Shown piece by piece: positions 34,901 through 43,923 of a stretch of DNA of 64,000 bases. Numbering within the stretch: the first letter of the stretch is position 1; the number at the start of each line of letters is the position of its first letter. The position numbers and the translations under genes were made by a program. Under the pieces are notes generated by a model. That model did no database searches. It was given only the letters and a program-made list of their open reading frames with translations, and was not told where the DNA came from. This stretch comes from a virus, in the IMG/VR virus record IMGVR_UViG_3300035137_000026, positions 62,001 to 126,000 of that record, one strand, 5' to 3'.

Positions 34901-36389
34901 AGCCAACAGAATGTTTGAGGACTTGATTGACCGTGCACAAGGCACAGAGCAGAAAGCCTTCCTCAATATGCAGAAACGTAAGCTTCTGGATGAGGGAGAG
35001 CAACTTATAGGTGGTGTGTGGCGTCATCCAACCACAGGACCAGAAAGCTTCCAGTTTGTTCGCTATCAGGTAGACAGAAATCTAGCCGATGAGCTTATTG
35101 CCGCTCCCTACCAAATGGGAGAGATTGTTCTGGGTGGCAAGCGTCATAAGGTAGATGTTTCGGCAATGGTTGGTATGAAGGGCGACTTTGACAAAGATAT
35201 GTTCAATATCGCTGCTATTTCCGACAGAGATACGGTTAAGCGTCTAACAGCCAAGATGAAGAATGAGGTCGCTGAAGGTTATACAGGCTACTTGTTTAAC
35301 CATTACGCTATGAAGGATCTGATTGATCAACGTAAGGGACCGATCAGTGATCTTGTTAACCTAACTAGACAGGAAGCTCTTGAGCAGGGTGCACGCAATC
35401 TGACGACAGCCAAAGTTGCTACTCCACAAGTTAACCTAGCTCTGCAGAAACTCAAGCTTGGCCTGCAATATGCAGCTCCGAAAGAGTATCGTCCTATGGC
35501 TGAGCTGTTCTGGCATCTTGAGGAGGTTGCTATTGGTGGTAAACACGGTGCTCAACAGAGTAGAATGTATCAGGATATTGCTCATGCCGTAAGACAGAGA
35601 GATGCTTCAACCCTCGAAAGTGTTATCAAGACATTAATGGGCGAGAAAGACAAAGTCATCTCGGGTCAGATAACAGGTCCTACAGGAGACCTTGTGCCTC
35701 AGACCATGAAGTATAGCCCAAAGCGGTGGGCTGATCAGGCTATGCAGGCGGCAGTATCTGCTAGTGAGGATGTAGAGATTGCATACAAGTCTGCTCGGGC
35801 AGCTAAGGGTATAGTGCCACAGGATATGTCCACATTGGTTGAGATGTATTATAAGCGTAGAACAGGCTCGTTAGATGTGGCTCAATCTGTAATGCATTCC
35901 AAGTCTTATGGTATGCCAGGATTTACAGAGAGAGCTAATAGAGTATTGCGTCAGGCCGGCACAAAGACTCGAGCTATTCTTGGTGCTCTAAGTAAAGCTA
36001 AGGCTCCAGCTCTTGTTGGAGCAGCAATTGGAGCCGGCATGATGCTGTCTGCTCCTTCTGTGTCGGGCGCACTACAAGCACCCAGAGAAGGCCCTGCTGG
36101 TGGAAGAAATATAAATAACATAGATCTAGGTCCTCCGGCTGGTGTTGGAGTCAATCCTCCACCTCCAAGGATTATGGTATCGCCCAAGGCTTATGATATG
36201 GGTGGAATTAAGATGTCATCTCGTGCTAATATTAGAATGTCTATGCCGGATGCACAGCAGTCTGGTGGAGACTTCATGCGAAACGCTAGAACTTTAGCTA
36301 GTGGCGGAAATGTCAGAGTCCGGACAACAGATGATCGAGAGGCTCTTAGTCCCCACCGATTGGCGAATAAGATACATGAGAGACTGTAA
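31920..36389 (+). CDS. Giant virion protein with RNA-polymerase beta-prime-like motifs
   Basis: 1489 residues, TAATG-coupled to the previous giant. The N-terminus has a Gly/Ala hydrophobic segment (GYGATAAVAGGVGYGLY). Three motifs appear in the order found in RNA polymerase beta-prime: GKILGTRYLTGIR (963-975; compare GKRVDYSGR), R-H-P-T (1035-1038; compare R-A-P-T) and GDFDKDMFN (1088-1096; compare ADFDGDQM). All three metal-binding Asp positions (1089, 1091, 1093) are kept, but the usual Gly is Lys. Near 1170-1215 come KVATPQVNLALQKL and HLEEVAIGGKHG. The C-terminus has a hydrophobic segment (ALVGAAIGAGMMLSAPSV) and a Pro-rich tail. I infer a diverged two-barrel RNA polymerase carried in the virion; the beta-like barrel and its lysines were not found. 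Otherwise it is a tape measure or ejection protein. Confidence 0.55.
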   Translation: MAKNFPWNVEERSDFWGYGATAAVAGGVGYGLYRANPAVRAAMSVGTRDVAHDVAAELRTMGRFNVARRGARSAIDDIGENILTNLAASSSPGTVKADIAQATYEAALRGGRSTHTEAYSVYQKIMHQTTVRNAYEQAKAAIGELQGDVSLLTSRISDLGEGGFYGRFMGQEGGRLTEIAKAATATGEFVGSRVAREEAAWMSGAVADRAKAIQARLDAAASQAGGKIQWTGIQDVEDILEGQRVTTPMLRGRVGGEAINIPLKATGMTYGGDQLTARYVTRGAFGTTGDIRDYTTEYVSRLEEMMGAQKTKTSLKNAVIDANHEIVNAMRNRDAAHRSMAIWKMPEAMLPAGGRVKSRMNQMEAVFVGQMTEGYRSKVIAESLAGGRQLYPIGSPETVAKGTFVRGDIAEQLFGPMGRLMGVEQRPTQFIREKFGVTAEAKAAARGFRGEFGRHFSRLERKIQGTEYQGLLYGGYAPTAAQAYTAPQLTAFYAKPSRLETGPLAQQMFAEEAIISRRVAPMMEYERTVQKKIALNEGFRVNKQVLDALKARKVGELAELGEVGRGGFLGVEFGTGKELWVEGAGGARADIIGAQLTGENQATVFLKERHRLSDEKWWKFFSEDVKFLGKQADDVRMRRLAEAAGIGTQVAGQDLEAIVSGKLVGRNRMALMTQQIEALSMITAGKMEDRALSLRRQVLAKEFMTDPAHYLKIDRLMGDHMADAEYRIQKNMVALAKKFKFSPEEMGLTFGLMDAKRAAELGIAAEVEAAPGVVGLFKGRLGDLAFEGGAGGLGKFEQTGFRLLAMKGEEGQRFAAELATRIRGKDELIPANRMMASVLNEMELTERLSKIAGKAPIDERTLAQMTAGDLLREEGRYVTIGRKIQAFGGAKQIYIPGIKEAQGMMLPTITDKGQRIPSDISRGLEDLRGLVAKGAAQEEIEDVAARLRTSIVQQTELQASATGKILGTRYLTGIRQTAAQTAQSNAAFRISPRTANRMFEDLIDRAQGTEQKAFLNMQKRKLLDEGEQLIGGVWRHPTTGPESFQFVRYQVDRNLADELIAAPYQMGEIVLGGKRHKVDVSAMVGMKGDFDKDMFNIAAISDRDTVKRLTAKMKNEVAEGYTGYLFNHYAMKDLIDQRKGPISDLVNLTRQEALEQGARNLTTAKVATPQVNLALQKLKLGLQYAAPKEYRPMAELFWHLEEVAIGGKHGAQQSRMYQDIAHAVRQRDASTLESVIKTLMGEKDKVISGQITGPTGDLVPQTMKYSPKRWADQAMQAAVSASEDVEIAYKSARAAKGIVPQDMSTLVEMYYKRRTGSLDVAQSVMHSKSYGMPGFTERANRVLRQAGTKTRAILGALSKAKAPALVGAAIGAGMMLSAPSVSGALQAPREGPAGGRNINNIDLGPPAGVGVNPPPPRIMVSPKAYDMGGIKMSSRANIRMSMPDAQQSGGDFMRNARTLASGGNVRVRTTDDREALSPHRLANKIHERL

Positions 36390-36394
36390 AAACT

Positions 36395-39300
36395 ATGCCT
36401 AAAACTATATACGATCAGCTCCCCGAGTACCAAGATCAGACAACAGAGGCTACTCTCCCAGGAGAGAATGGTCAGGATGTGCCCGCAGGTTCAATCTATG
36501 ACCAGCTACCCAATGGTTTTGGAGAGGGGCCTATTCCTGATGAATGGGTTCCAGGAGCAAAACAAGATCGCCAGAAAGCAGCGGATTTCTTCCGTCAGGA
36601 AGTAGATTTCCGTGGCTTTCCAGATGACTTCTTGATCATCAACGATGTTGTTATCTCTGGAATTCCCACCACAGCTGTATCGATTGAATCTAGTAATGAT
36701 GTTGTTGTAGCAGAGACTCTTAGATCTCGCTCGCCAGTGGTGTCTACTAAGGGTACTCAGAGTATCATGGTAAACATCTCTTTGGTGTTTCCTCCAGGAC
36801 AAGAGCAGTCATATAAACTTCGCCGGTTGATTTCAGAGCTACAGCATCATCCGTTACTTTATGTATACAATGGTAAGATTCGCAAGTCCTTAAATATAGT
36901 CGACCCATCTGAGAATACAATCTTTGTTCTCGAGACGGCTACAATGCGTAGTGACTCCGAGCATACTGGTTCAATTATACTAGATATGACTCTACACTAT
37001 TTCAACTATAAGCCATTCTCACACCACTTCTGGTACAACACAGAATTGCCGTGGACTAAGCCAACGAAAGAACAGGCTGGTGATGATACAGAGCCTAATG
37101 AGCTATATCTAGGTGATCTCATAGGATATGAGGCATCATCTCATTCTATGGATAGAGAGTCTGAGAAGATGGCACGTGATTTGTACAATGGCACAATTGC
37201 TTTGTTTGGCGAAAAGCCAAATGCACCAGTCAATATGCCAATGGCTTCTAAGTCCTGGATGTACTATGCCTCGCATATGTATATGAAAACATGGGCTGTC
37301 AAGGAGACTACCAGTGACTACGTAGGTATCCATCTAAGACAGTATGAGTATAGAACACCAGATAGTGATGAGGCTCGGGCGGGTCGTGGTGCTATTAAGG
37401 ATATATTTAGAGAAGTGACCGAGGATGATCTGCCAAAATTCAACTACCATTATAAATCTCAAGTAGATATACCAAAGGAACAGTATGCAGACCTGACTGC
37501 CACTGAGCGACAGGCACATCATGCGATTGACAAAGAACATGCTCCGCCACCCAAACCAACTGGAATAGATTGGCTAGATACCCGCAATGAACTTGTTTCT
37601 ACATATGGTATTTCAGTATTCGCCGTAAAGAATGGTTTAACACCTGGTGTCTTGAGTCCAGTATTAGCTAATGCTGATGGGTCATATCGAAGCTTCCAGA
37701 ATGCCAGCAAGTGTAACATTCACTTTTTTGAAGTTCTGTATCGCAGCGGTTACGAAGTCTCAGTGGTGAAGACTAAATATGGAAAAGGCTATCCACAGAT
37801 TGGTGGTATGCTTCGTCAGATCCGGAGTCCTAGACTTAAGTGGGGTATTCGTATTTCTACTAAGACAAAGTCTCAGATTAATAAGATCATCCAGACTGGT
37901 GTGCCATGTGGTTTGTTAAACAACTTTCACGTTGTTATTCTGACCAAGGTACACGAGGTAGAGCATGCATCAGATGGAAGAATTACTCGTATCAGATTTG
38001 CTGGCTATGATCAAAAGAAGCTTGGCGAATATAAATCTTGGACATGGACAGACAAAAAGACTCCTGGGGGCCTAGAGATTGTACAAGCTATTCCATCTGG
38101 TACGAGACCGCCATATCGTAATCCTCTTGGCCCGATCAAGAAGAAAGATGCGGTTGTTGAATTTGTTAACAAGGTTAATAAGGCCGAGACCAAACAGACT
38201 GGCGGTAAGCAGGACGGCAAGATACTTAAGGACAATAGAAGCGCAACCAAGCGAATGAACTGGATCAAGAAGATATACTTCAACGAAGGCCTTGAATATT
38301 ATACTGATGATCAGAAAGTACGAAACGTATTCTTTAGAGATATTAGCTGTCATGTTTCTAGCGATCCGATTAATGTTGAACTGATTAACAGACAGAATAT
38401 TGTGATTGCAGAAGACATGGTAACATCTGCTGTGTCGGTAACATTCGGCAATCGCCTTGCTAAGCAAAAATTGCTAAGTCAGGATACTCATACATGGCAG
38501 TTCTTGGGTGCCGGCAATAAAACTGGCACCCTAGTCTTCACATTTGCTGGCGATACAGGCCGTAGGTCAGCTGATAATATCAAGAAGATAATCTATGAGT
38601 CTCGTCGCAATGCTAGGAAGTTTGGTTCTGTTATTCCTGATGCTGGCACAATCAAACTATCATGGGAGGCTCCAGATGGTCGGCAATCTCCAAATACAAT
38701 TTTAGCTTTGTTTGCTGGCAGAACAGGTGAGCATCCACAGAAGGATATGAGTGTAATCGTCACTGATTTCTCAGAGCAGAGCGATCCAAATAACTCAGAC
38801 CTGCACCAGCTAGTAGTCAACTTTATTGTTCAGGACTTTGCAGAAGAGAAGCTAGACAGAAATGTCTTTACTTCTCTGGATCAGAAGAAGCGTGTTCTTA
38901 GTGTTATCATGGATAAGTTTGTCTCTTCTGGTTGGGTTACACCCCAAGAAGATTATGAAGATAAAGACAAGCTTGAGGAAGATGGTAGACTTTGGTTTGT
39001 TGCTGCCAATCCAGAATATATTCTTTATCGAGATACCAAGACAGTTCGTGAGGAGTATCTTATACAGAAACACGTAGAGGGTACAGGTGTTGTCGGTGGT
39101 GGTGCTCGCCCATTTAAGATTGTTGGTAATAAAATCCCAGCATGGCTTGCACCTATTATCATTGAAGCTGTGGCTTATACAGTTAGAGCAAACGATAAGC
39201 TTCCGAGATGGGATACTACTATTTTTGATACTTTTGCCGCTGAACGTCACATGAAAGGTTATAGAGACAATAACGAAACCAAGCGATTGCCAGGCCGTTC

Positions 39301-42300
39301 TTCTTCTGGGCCTGCTGGTAATGTGACACATCCTGGTGAAGAGGTTAATGATCGTGAAGCAAACAACAGGCTGGTGGATCAGATCTTTAATGAGTGGAGT
39401 ACTAATATGGATATTGTATTCCAGAAGATCATGCAACATGCTACTGCTTCTGACTTCAAAAATCACTTTGGTGAGATCGGAGACGAACTTGTAGATGCAT
39501 TAGTGTCTCAGATGGGCGAATGCTACGATGATTTGATGCTACCGCCTACACCTGAGTATAACGTACCTCTACCACCAGACTTCTATGTGTATGATGACTC
39601 GCATGAAGATCCGGCGCTATCCACACTGACAGATGATGGCAATATCGAATTGCTTCTGCGACAGCATTTGCGTAACGAGCGCAAGTCTGTAGCTCGCTAT
39701 CTAGAGGACTATACACTCGGTGGCTCTTATATGTCTAGAAACGTAGAGTTCATCAAGTCTACTCGAGATCATTATGTTTCTCAGATGGACAACGAGATAA
39801 AGTTCATTAACTTTAGTCAAATGTTGGCTGAGGGTTGCTCTACTTGGGAGCCAGTATTTTATAGAAATACAGACCCTGTCTACAATGAAGCTACGGTGAA
39901 GAAGTGGACAGATCACGTTCTTAGTAAGGGTGGCGGCTCAGAAGATGAGAGCCGTCAGACCTTTATGGAGAATCTTGTCAAGCTCAGTCCTTATCTAGGT
40001 GGAGAAGCACGACATTGGATGGCAGACAAGGATCAGCCATATAGTGAAGTTGTAAATCAGATCTATGAAGAGAACTGGAAGCGTCTTGCCTTTGGTCCTA
40101 ATCCTGACTATCAGGCTGCTGATACTGTCATGAATGGTAATCCAATTGATCCTCAAGCTGAGGCTTCACGTCAGGCTATTAAGAAGACAGAATCGGAAGA
40201 GCAGGCCGAAGCGCAACAGAATGCTGAGACATATGGGCCGCATCAAACTAAGATGGAAGATGGTTCCATTACATTCGGCCAGAGCCAGAATGAACGAGAC
40301 GCAGCAGGTTCTGGTATCGGCGGAGCCATTATGGAAGCCTTAGGCACGGTTGGATCATTCTTCTTGGCCACAGCAGAGGCCACAAACCCTGTGATTAGTT
40401 TAGCTAGCAAGGGTATCTCGGCTCTCGTGCAGACAATGAATCACGAAGATGTCAAGAATGTATTCAAGGAAGAGAATGAAGACAACGTCCGTTCTAAGAC
40501 TGCAGCATCTACAGCACTTGGTACAAAGTGGAAAGATCTAAGTATTAGACGTGTGTTCCCTACATTTAAGATATACTTCATTGAAGACGACGAATCAGGA
40601 ACAGAGATCTTACAAGGGCGTACAATCAGAGCATTCGATGACTTTTATTCCTACTCGGCTGTACAAGAGATTAGGGTAATTCGCTCTCGCAAGGTAGCTG
40701 CAGACTTGGCTATTATTCGAATTACCAATGTCGGTGGCAAGTTGCTGCGTAGGCGCTTTGGTGAAGAATCGCAGTATGAGAAAGACCAGAAAGCAAAGTT
40801 TGGTATTGAAGCTGAATATGAAACAGGTATTTTTGCTGATACCGAGAAGGAGAACCCATTTGAGAGAATGGTTCTTCAAGATGGTGTGAAAGTTCAGATT
40901 CGTTTGGGATATGCTAGCAATCCGGACCATTTGGAAACCGTATTCCTAGGTAGCATTGTGGAAATGTCACCTCGGGAAGATGGAAAGATCATAGAGCTGG
41001 TGTGTCAAGGATTCGGAGCTGAGCTAGAAGGTGTAGAGTTGGGGCCTCTGGAGGATGGCCCAATCTTCTATTCCTCACAGCAGGTTCTGTCTGGAGCTAT
41101 TATCCAAGATAGTATTGTTAACTTTGGTCGCCGCTCTAGATGGAATAGAACTCCATCGGCTGAGCAGAGACATCAGTTCACCGGTGGTGAAGGAACTGGC
41201 ACTCTTGGGCAGGTAGGGCCAAGTTCAGTACTAAGAGCTTGGGCTGAAGCACGACAAGGTCGCATGAGCTTCAAGTACCCCTTTAGGAACTACCCACAGG
41301 ACGACAACATTTTTGCGCCTCCTCCAGCTCAGTATGCTACTAAGTGGATGAGGTTCTGGAATAATGCTTGTACCTACCGGCCGCTCAAACAGACACCGTG
41401 GCAGGTATTCAAAGAGCACGAGCTTAGACATCCAGGATATATCTCTCTAGCGGTACCATATGGTCACTCGCCTCGTATGACTATGTTCTTCGGAGCTAAG
41501 GGTCAGCACTATTGGAAGGAACCACCTACAGGACTAGAAATGTTCTTAGCTGAGAGTGCAGAGGAAGAGATCATCAGACTGCGTGGACTGAACAAGGCTC
41601 AGCGTAACCAGGCTCAGTTTAGACAGAACCTGGAGAAGATCGCTAAAGAGAATACGGCTTTGGCAAATGCTATTCTGAAGGGTGTCTCTTCATTCTCTCA
41701 TCCACTTGATGTAGGCACGAAGCTTGGTGAGATTTTTGGTCGCTACAGACCATTCAGAAACTATCATTACTTCGATTCTTCGCACCATATCCTTAAGAAC
41801 TCCATCAGCACAAACCGTGATGGTACATTCAATGAGGTTGAAGTTCTATACTTCTCAGATGAGAATGACATTGAAGAAGACGATATTGATGAACTCGTCA
41901 CCAACCTTGAGCAGCTATCTCGAGGCGAAGCTGGCCTGATGGCTTGTCAGCTGGACGAGAATATGCCTGAAGAGTATATCCGCTCTTACAGAGAAGAGTT
42001 CCCCTCTTGTGTGACGGATGACATGGCTAGACGATACGTCCAGGGTCTGTTTGCACGGCTGCTTAGAGACAGCTACAAGGGTGAGCTTATTGTTCTAGGT
42101 GAGCCGACACTCAAGCCATACGATGTATGCTATCTCAATGACTCGAGTATCAACATGACTGGGCCTATTGAAGTAGAGCAGGTAGAACAGATTTTCAATA
42201 GAGATTTCGGGTACATATCAATCATTACACCTGACATGTGTCTTGATATCAATGACTACTACAGCGCAACGACATTTGACCTAACAGCTGCTAGTATGGC

Positions 42301-42673
42301 TTATACATTTGGTCTGGACAACCCCGACACAGCATTATCTTTGGGTATGTTGGCTTCGCCTCTTGGAACCTTAGCTTGGGCTGGTGGCGTAAAGCTGATA
42401 AAACATACACAGGATGGTGTTCCTGTAATAGCTACGCCATTAGTGCTAAATGGCAAGCCTATGATGAGTGTAGCTATGGGACAGAAGAGGGGCTCACTAT
42501 TGCTTAAGTGGCATGGCCAATGGAAGCAGTATAGAGATGATCTGGCAACTGCTTGGAGTAAGTTTGATATTGCTGAGTCGATGTTCCAGGATGGTCTTGA
42601 TCGACAAGAAAGTCTATTTGGCTTCTTTGGAGCTGAGATAGGCGAATCTATACCAACCGCCGAACCTGACTAG
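36395..42673 (+). CDS. Giant baseplate hub protein (gp27-like, possible Cys amidase)
   Basis: 2092 residues with no clear ribosome site, six bases after the previous stop, so probably coupled. The N-terminal 240 residues form beta domains (INDVVISGIPTTAVSIESS...). At about 425-545 a segment looks like a papain-type amidase: KCNIHFFEVLYRSGY with Cys440, then FHVVILTKV with His512 and a following GYDQ. A second beta domain resembling the first lies near 640-830. A helical Glu-rich linker spans about 1010-1370. At about 1386-1555 a gp27/gpD-type hub domain is recognisable (KVQIRLGYASNPDHLETVFLG...IIELVCQGFG). The final part includes PFRNYHYFDSSHHILKN and LGEPTLKPYDVCYL. It would form the central hub around the tube tip and may carry its own peptidoglycan-cutting domain. 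Most of it remains unassigned. Confidence 0.8.
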   Translation: MPKTIYDQLPEYQDQTTEATLPGENGQDVPAGSIYDQLPNGFGEGPIPDEWVPGAKQDRQKAADFFRQEVDFRGFPDDFLIINDVVISGIPTTAVSIESSNDVVVAETLRSRSPVVSTKGTQSIMVNISLVFPPGQEQSYKLRRLISELQHHPLLYVYNGKIRKSLNIVDPSENTIFVLETATMRSDSEHTGSIILDMTLHYFNYKPFSHHFWYNTELPWTKPTKEQAGDDTEPNELYLGDLIGYEASSHSMDRESEKMARDLYNGTIALFGEKPNAPVNMPMASKSWMYYASHMYMKTWAVKETTSDYVGIHLRQYEYRTPDSDEARAGRGAIKDIFREVTEDDLPKFNYHYKSQVDIPKEQYADLTATERQAHHAIDKEHAPPPKPTGIDWLDTRNELVSTYGISVFAVKNGLTPGVLSPVLANADGSYRSFQNASKCNIHFFEVLYRSGYEVSVVKTKYGKGYPQIGGMLRQIRSPRLKWGIRISTKTKSQINKIIQTGVPCGLLNNFHVVILTKVHEVEHASDGRITRIRFAGYDQKKLGEYKSWTWTDKKTPGGLEIVQAIPSGTRPPYRNPLGPIKKKDAVVEFVNKVNKAETKQTGGKQDGKILKDNRSATKRMNWIKKIYFNEGLEYYTDDQKVRNVFFRDISCHVSSDPINVELINRQNIVIAEDMVTSAVSVTFGNRLAKQKLLSQDTHTWQFLGAGNKTGTLVFTFAGDTGRRSADNIKKIIYESRRNARKFGSVIPDAGTIKLSWEAPDGRQSPNTILALFAGRTGEHPQKDMSVIVTDFSEQSDPNNSDLHQLVVNFIVQDFAEEKLDRNVFTSLDQKKRVLSVIMDKFVSSGWVTPQEDYEDKDKLEEDGRLWFVAANPEYILYRDTKTVREEYLIQKHVEGTGVVGGGARPFKIVGNKIPAWLAPIIIEAVAYTVRANDKLPRWDTTIFDTFAAERHMKGYRDNNETKRLPGRSSSGPAGNVTHPGEEVNDREANNRLVDQIFNEWSTNMDIVFQKIMQHATASDFKNHFGEIGDELVDALVSQMGECYDDLMLPPTPEYNVPLPPDFYVYDDSHEDPALSTLTDDGNIELLLRQHLRNERKSVARYLEDYTLGGSYMSRNVEFIKSTRDHYVSQMDNEIKFINFSQMLAEGCSTWEPVFYRNTDPVYNEATVKKWTDHVLSKGGGSEDESRQTFMENLVKLSPYLGGEARHWMADKDQPYSEVVNQIYEENWKRLAFGPNPDYQAADTVMNGNPIDPQAEASRQAIKKTESEEQAEAQQNAETYGPHQTKMEDGSITFGQSQNERDAAGSGIGGAIMEALGTVGSFFLATAEATNPVISLASKGISALVQTMNHEDVKNVFKEENEDNVRSKTAASTALGTKWKDLSIRRVFPTFKIYFIEDDESGTEILQGRTIRAFDDFYSYSAVQEIRVIRSRKVAADLAIIRITNVGGKLLRRRFGEESQYEKDQKAKFGIEAEYETGIFADTEKENPFERMVLQDGVKVQIRLGYASNPDHLETVFLGSIVEMSPREDGKIIELVCQGFGAELEGVELGPLEDGPIFYSSQQVLSGAIIQDSIVNFGRRSRWNRTPSAEQRHQFTGGEGTGTLGQVGPSSVLRAWAEARQGRMSFKYPFRNYPQDDNIFAPPPAQYATKWMRFWNNACTYRPLKQTPWQVFKEHELRHPGYISLAVPYGHSPRMTMFFGAKGQHYWKEPPTGLEMFLAESAEEEIIRLRGLNKAQRNQAQFRQNLEKIAKENTALANAILKGVSSFSHPLDVGTKLGEIFGRYRPFRNYHYFDSSHHILKNSISTNRDGTFNEVEVLYFSDENDIEEDDIDELVTNLEQLSRGEAGLMACQLDENMPEEYIRSYREEFPSCVTDDMARRYVQGLFARLLRDSYKGELIVLGEPTLKPYDVCYLNDSSINMTGPIEVEQVEQIFNRDFGYISIITPDMCLDINDYYSATTFDLTAASMAYTFGLDNPDTALSLGMLASPLGTLAWAGGVKLIKHTQDGVPVIATPLVLNGKPMMSVAMGQKRGSLLLKWHGQWKQYRDDLATAWSKFDIAESMFQDGLDRQESLFGFFGAEIGESIPTAEPD

Positions 42674-42682
42674 GAGGACTAG

Positions 42683-43114
42683 ATGCCACGTCGATTTGGA
42701 GGAAATACCCCACTGGGGAGCGAGCTTAACAGTATGGGCAGCCGCCAAGAAGGCCTTCGTGTGGCTCGTCGGCGAGTGAGATATGGTATTATCAAGGATG
42801 TAGTTGGCCGCAAAACACAACAGAGTGTATACGTGGTTATCCTCAACCTGCTGAATCCTGATGGCTCGCCAGCTGGAATCTCAGGTCCTATACCTCTACA
42901 AGAGCATCCTTCAATGATTGCGGCTAATTATGGATCTCCTGACGAGCTTGTTGGGCGCTATGTAGTGAAGGTAGAGTATATGGGTACCTCGGTTAATAGA
43001 GGCGTAGGCACAATCGTTAAGCCTATTACCGATGATAAAGAGATCACAGAACAGACAAATCAGGTCCAGATTACTGGTGCGGCATTCGCTCCACCAGGAA
43101 GCGGTCTGATATAA
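42683..43114 (+). CDS. Small baseplate/spike-associated protein, OB-fold-like
   Basis: 143 residues, strong AGGAGG site. The N-terminus is basic (RRFGGNTPLGSELNS...RVARRRVRYG). The body is beta-rich with YVVILNLLNPDGSPAG, ELVGRYVVKVEYMGTSVNRG and GTIVKPITDD, spaced like a small OB-fold barrel. Placed between the hub and the gp25-like wedge, it is a candidate for the gp5/gpV-type spike base or a hub plug. There is no lysozyme domain. Assigned from position and strand pattern only. Confidence 0.5.
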   Translation: MPRRFGGNTPLGSELNSMGSRQEGLRVARRRVRYGIIKDVVGRKTQQSVYVVILNLLNPDGSPAGISGPIPLQEHPSMIAANYGSPDELVGRYVVKVEYMGTSVNRGVGTIVKPITDDKEITEQTNQVQITGAAFAPPGSGLI

Positions 43115-43133
43115 TACCGACAGGAGTTTTACA

Positions 43134-43472
43134 ATGCCAACAAAAACAATCAAATCAGAACCTGATGGCGAAGCTGGAATCGTTGCTGCTAAGAATGCCG
43201 TAAGGATCAATGGTAACAAAGACAACTATGTGTTGGCTGATGAGCGGGGGGTTACAGTCAATGGACCAGTCAGTTTTGTCAGCGGTTCCGGGCAAATACG
43301 CTTCGGTGGACTCTGGGTAATGCAGAACGAGATGATGCTGTCTCTTCCATCCACCATGGCCACACCAACTCCTGTAATGACCATTAATCCCCCGGTAGGA
43401 CAGCTTGCAGCCATTATGAAAGATGCTGCAGTAATGATGTCTCTGCTGGCTACATTTGCAGGTGGTTTCTAA
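43134..43472 (+). CDS. Candidate tail-spike tip/baseplate protein
   Basis: 112 residues. The upstream CAGGAGTTTTAC is almost the same as that of the co-chaperonin gene. Short alternating strands (AVRINGNKDNYVLADERGVTVNGPVSFVSGSGQIRFGG in pieces) suggest a narrow trimeric beta-helix, as in spike proteins. A hydrophobic C-terminus (QLAAIMKDAAVMMSLLATFAGGF) follows. The last base overlaps the next ATG (TAATG). The spike role is an inference from strand pattern and neighbours. Confidence 0.5.
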   Translation: MPTKTIKSEPDGEAGIVAAKNAVRINGNKDNYVLADERGVTVNGPVSFVSGSGQIRFGGLWVMQNEMMLSLPSTMATPTPVMTINPPVGQLAAIMKDAAVMMSLLATFAGGF

Positions 43473-43912
43473 TGGCTCAGATTTACGATAAGGTCGATTG
43501 CTTTTGGACCTCTCGAGGCGACATGATGATCGGTGGCAAGGGGGACATCCTCACCACAGAGTTTGATCCACTTCGTTCGCTTGTACAGGAAATTCAGACA
43601 CGCATTGAATCAGATCAGGGAGACTGGGTTGTCTTTCCAGCGACTGGCACCAATCTGCGAGACTATGTCGGAGAAGCAAATAACCCTTATGTAGCTGAAG
43701 CTATTAAGACTAGGATCCACGGAGCACTTACTAGAGACGGCTTCATTAACAACCGTGATATAAACATACAGTATATGCCTATTGATCGTGACAAGTTGCT
43801 TGTTCGGCTCACTATCACAGTGGCACCTACTGCCTTGAACAATAATTCTCAGACATTAACACTGAATTCGATATACAATTATTCAGATAACAATGTATAC
43901 TTTTTTGCATAG
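43472..43912 (+). CDS. Baseplate wedge protein, gp25-like
   Basis: 146 residues, the usual gp25 size. Recognisable features are GDILTTEFDPLRSLVQEIQTRI, FPATGTNLRDYVGEANN and a long helix followed by strands (LLVRLTITVAP). In T4 gp25 and Mu/P2 W-type proteins this subunit forms the wedge-core bundle with gp6 and gp7 and starts sheath polymerisation. It directly precedes the gpJ/gp6-like gene, as in other contractile systems. Confidence 0.82.
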   Translation: MAQIYDKVDCFWTSRGDMMIGGKGDILTTEFDPLRSLVQEIQTRIESDQGDWVVFPATGTNLRDYVGEANNPYVAEAIKTRIHGALTRDGFINNRDINIQYMPIDRDKLLVRLTITVAPTALNNNSQTLTLNSIYNYSDNNVYFFA

Positions 43913-43923
43913 GAGTGTAGTCA

